In this document: positions 4,832 to 5,131 of the stretch, in pieces
How the letters are laid out: each line of letters begins with the position of its first letter
Numbering within the stretch: position 1 is the stretch's first letter
Assembly (NCBI RefSeq): GCF_001652265.1
Contig: NZ_LWBS01000049.1
Location: 1-5,131, forward strand
Length of the DNA stretch: 5,131 bases
Reading direction: 5' to 3'
From: Rhizobium leguminosarum
GTDB taxonomy: Bacteria > Pseudomonadota > Alphaproteobacteria > Rhizobiales > Rhizobiaceae
Translations under genes and position numbers: made by a program
The notes under the pieces: model-generated
The model's input: only the letters and a program-made list of their open reading frames with translations
Database searches by the model: none
What the model was told of the DNA's origin: nothing

Positions 4832-5131
4832 TCACCAGAGCACCGGCAACTCCTCGAACCCGCCAGTGATGATGTCCTTGCGCAACTTCAGTTCTCCGGA
4901 CGCCACGGCCAAGCGCAGCGTGGGGAAGCGCTGGAAGATCGAACCGAACACCACCTTGAGTTCCAGCCTGGCAAGCGCCTCGCCAATGCAGTAGTGCGGC
5001 CCGTAGGAGAACGCCAGGTGCGGTTTTTCGGCGCGTCCGATGTCGAAGATTTCCGGGTCGTCGAAATGGCGTGGATCGAACGACGTCGCCGGCAGGCCGA
5101 CCAGCACCTTGCTCTCCGCGGGAATATGCAC
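4832..5131 (-). CDS. CYP112-like cytochrome P450, C-terminal part
   Basis: The visible 99 residues run from HIPAESKVLVGLPATSFDPR and HFDDPEIFDIGR to the heme-binding loop FSYGPHYCIGEALAR, where Cys is the axial thiolate ligand in the FxxGxxxCxG signature, then LELKVVFGSIFQRFPTLRLA and the end GGFEELPVLW with TGA 4834-4832. This pattern agrees closely with my memory of CYP112 (P450 BJ-1) from Bradyrhizobium and other rhizobia. CYP112 carries out the C-20 oxidation of GA12 to GA9 in bacterial gibberellin synthesis, active in bacteroids. The gene continues past the window edge; the I-helix and ExxR motif lie outside. No lesion is seen. The usual downstream partner CYP114 is absent. Confidence 0.85.
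   Translation of the reverse strand: MHIPAESKVLVGLPATSFDPRHFDDPEIFDIGRAEKPHLAFSYGPHYCIGEALARLELKVVFGSIFQRFPTLRLAVASGELKLRKDIITGGFEELPVLW

Noticed and set aside
1..5131. tRNA, rRNA, CRISPR array, riboswitch or replication origin
   Set aside because: No cloverleaf, regularly spaced repeats or known conserved RNA elements were seen on either strand.

Overview
The window looks like a stretch of symbiotic plasmid or symbiosis island from a rhizobium (Alphaproteobacteria, Hyphomicrobiales). The main clue is the right edge. It carries the C-terminal end of a cytochrome P450 that closely resembles CYP112, the P450 encoded first in the rhizobial gibberellin operon. The IS families present, the high GC content and the WGR-domain and small plasmid-type genes fit this. 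The exact genus cannot be told from the window. Family calls rest on memory of protein families, not on a database search.

Layout. 1-124: 3' end of an IS630-family transposase gene and probable element end. 112-516: no convincing gene. 517-786: start of a HAD-hydrolase-like gene that stops after 89 residues. 826-1236: a MerR-type DNA-binding domain running in frame into the coiled-coil part of an IS3-family OrfA. 1233-1418: a small piece of the matching OrfB with two stop codons. 1428-2070 (minus): C-terminal part of a PhaE-like polyhydroxyalkanoate synthase subunit gene with an in-frame TGA and a 1-bp frameshift, joined in frame to a truncated IS66 tnpB. 2071-2769 (minus): left half of an IS66-family element with an intact tnpA. 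2839-3046 (plus): frameshifted WGR-domain gene. 3059-3696 (minus): an apparently intact two-gene toxin-antitoxin-like module (TumE/DUF6516-type protein plus winged-helix regulator). 3901-4739 (minus): three overlapping small genes, of which the first (zinc finger) is intact and the next two are frameshifted. 4832-5131 (minus): CYP112-like P450 3' end.

Biology. This is mostly a gene graveyard built by insertion-sequence traffic. IS630, IS3 and IS66 remnants abut host gene fragments (HAD, MerR, phaE) at blunt junctions, and most ordinary genes carry point lesions. The toxin-antitoxin pair stands out because both genes look intact between decayed neighbours. It also has a clear sigma-70-like promoter overlapped by two inverted repeats, with a predicted transcription start at or next to the ATG. 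The P450 is not followed by the gene that normally comes next in the gibberellin operon (CYP114), so this copy seems detached or the operon has been broken here.

No new defence or catalytic system is evident. The points worth a second look are the TA promoter architecture, the hairpin covering the IS66 tnpA ribosome binding site, the two transposase-host gene fusions, the phaE relic and the displaced CYP112-like gene.
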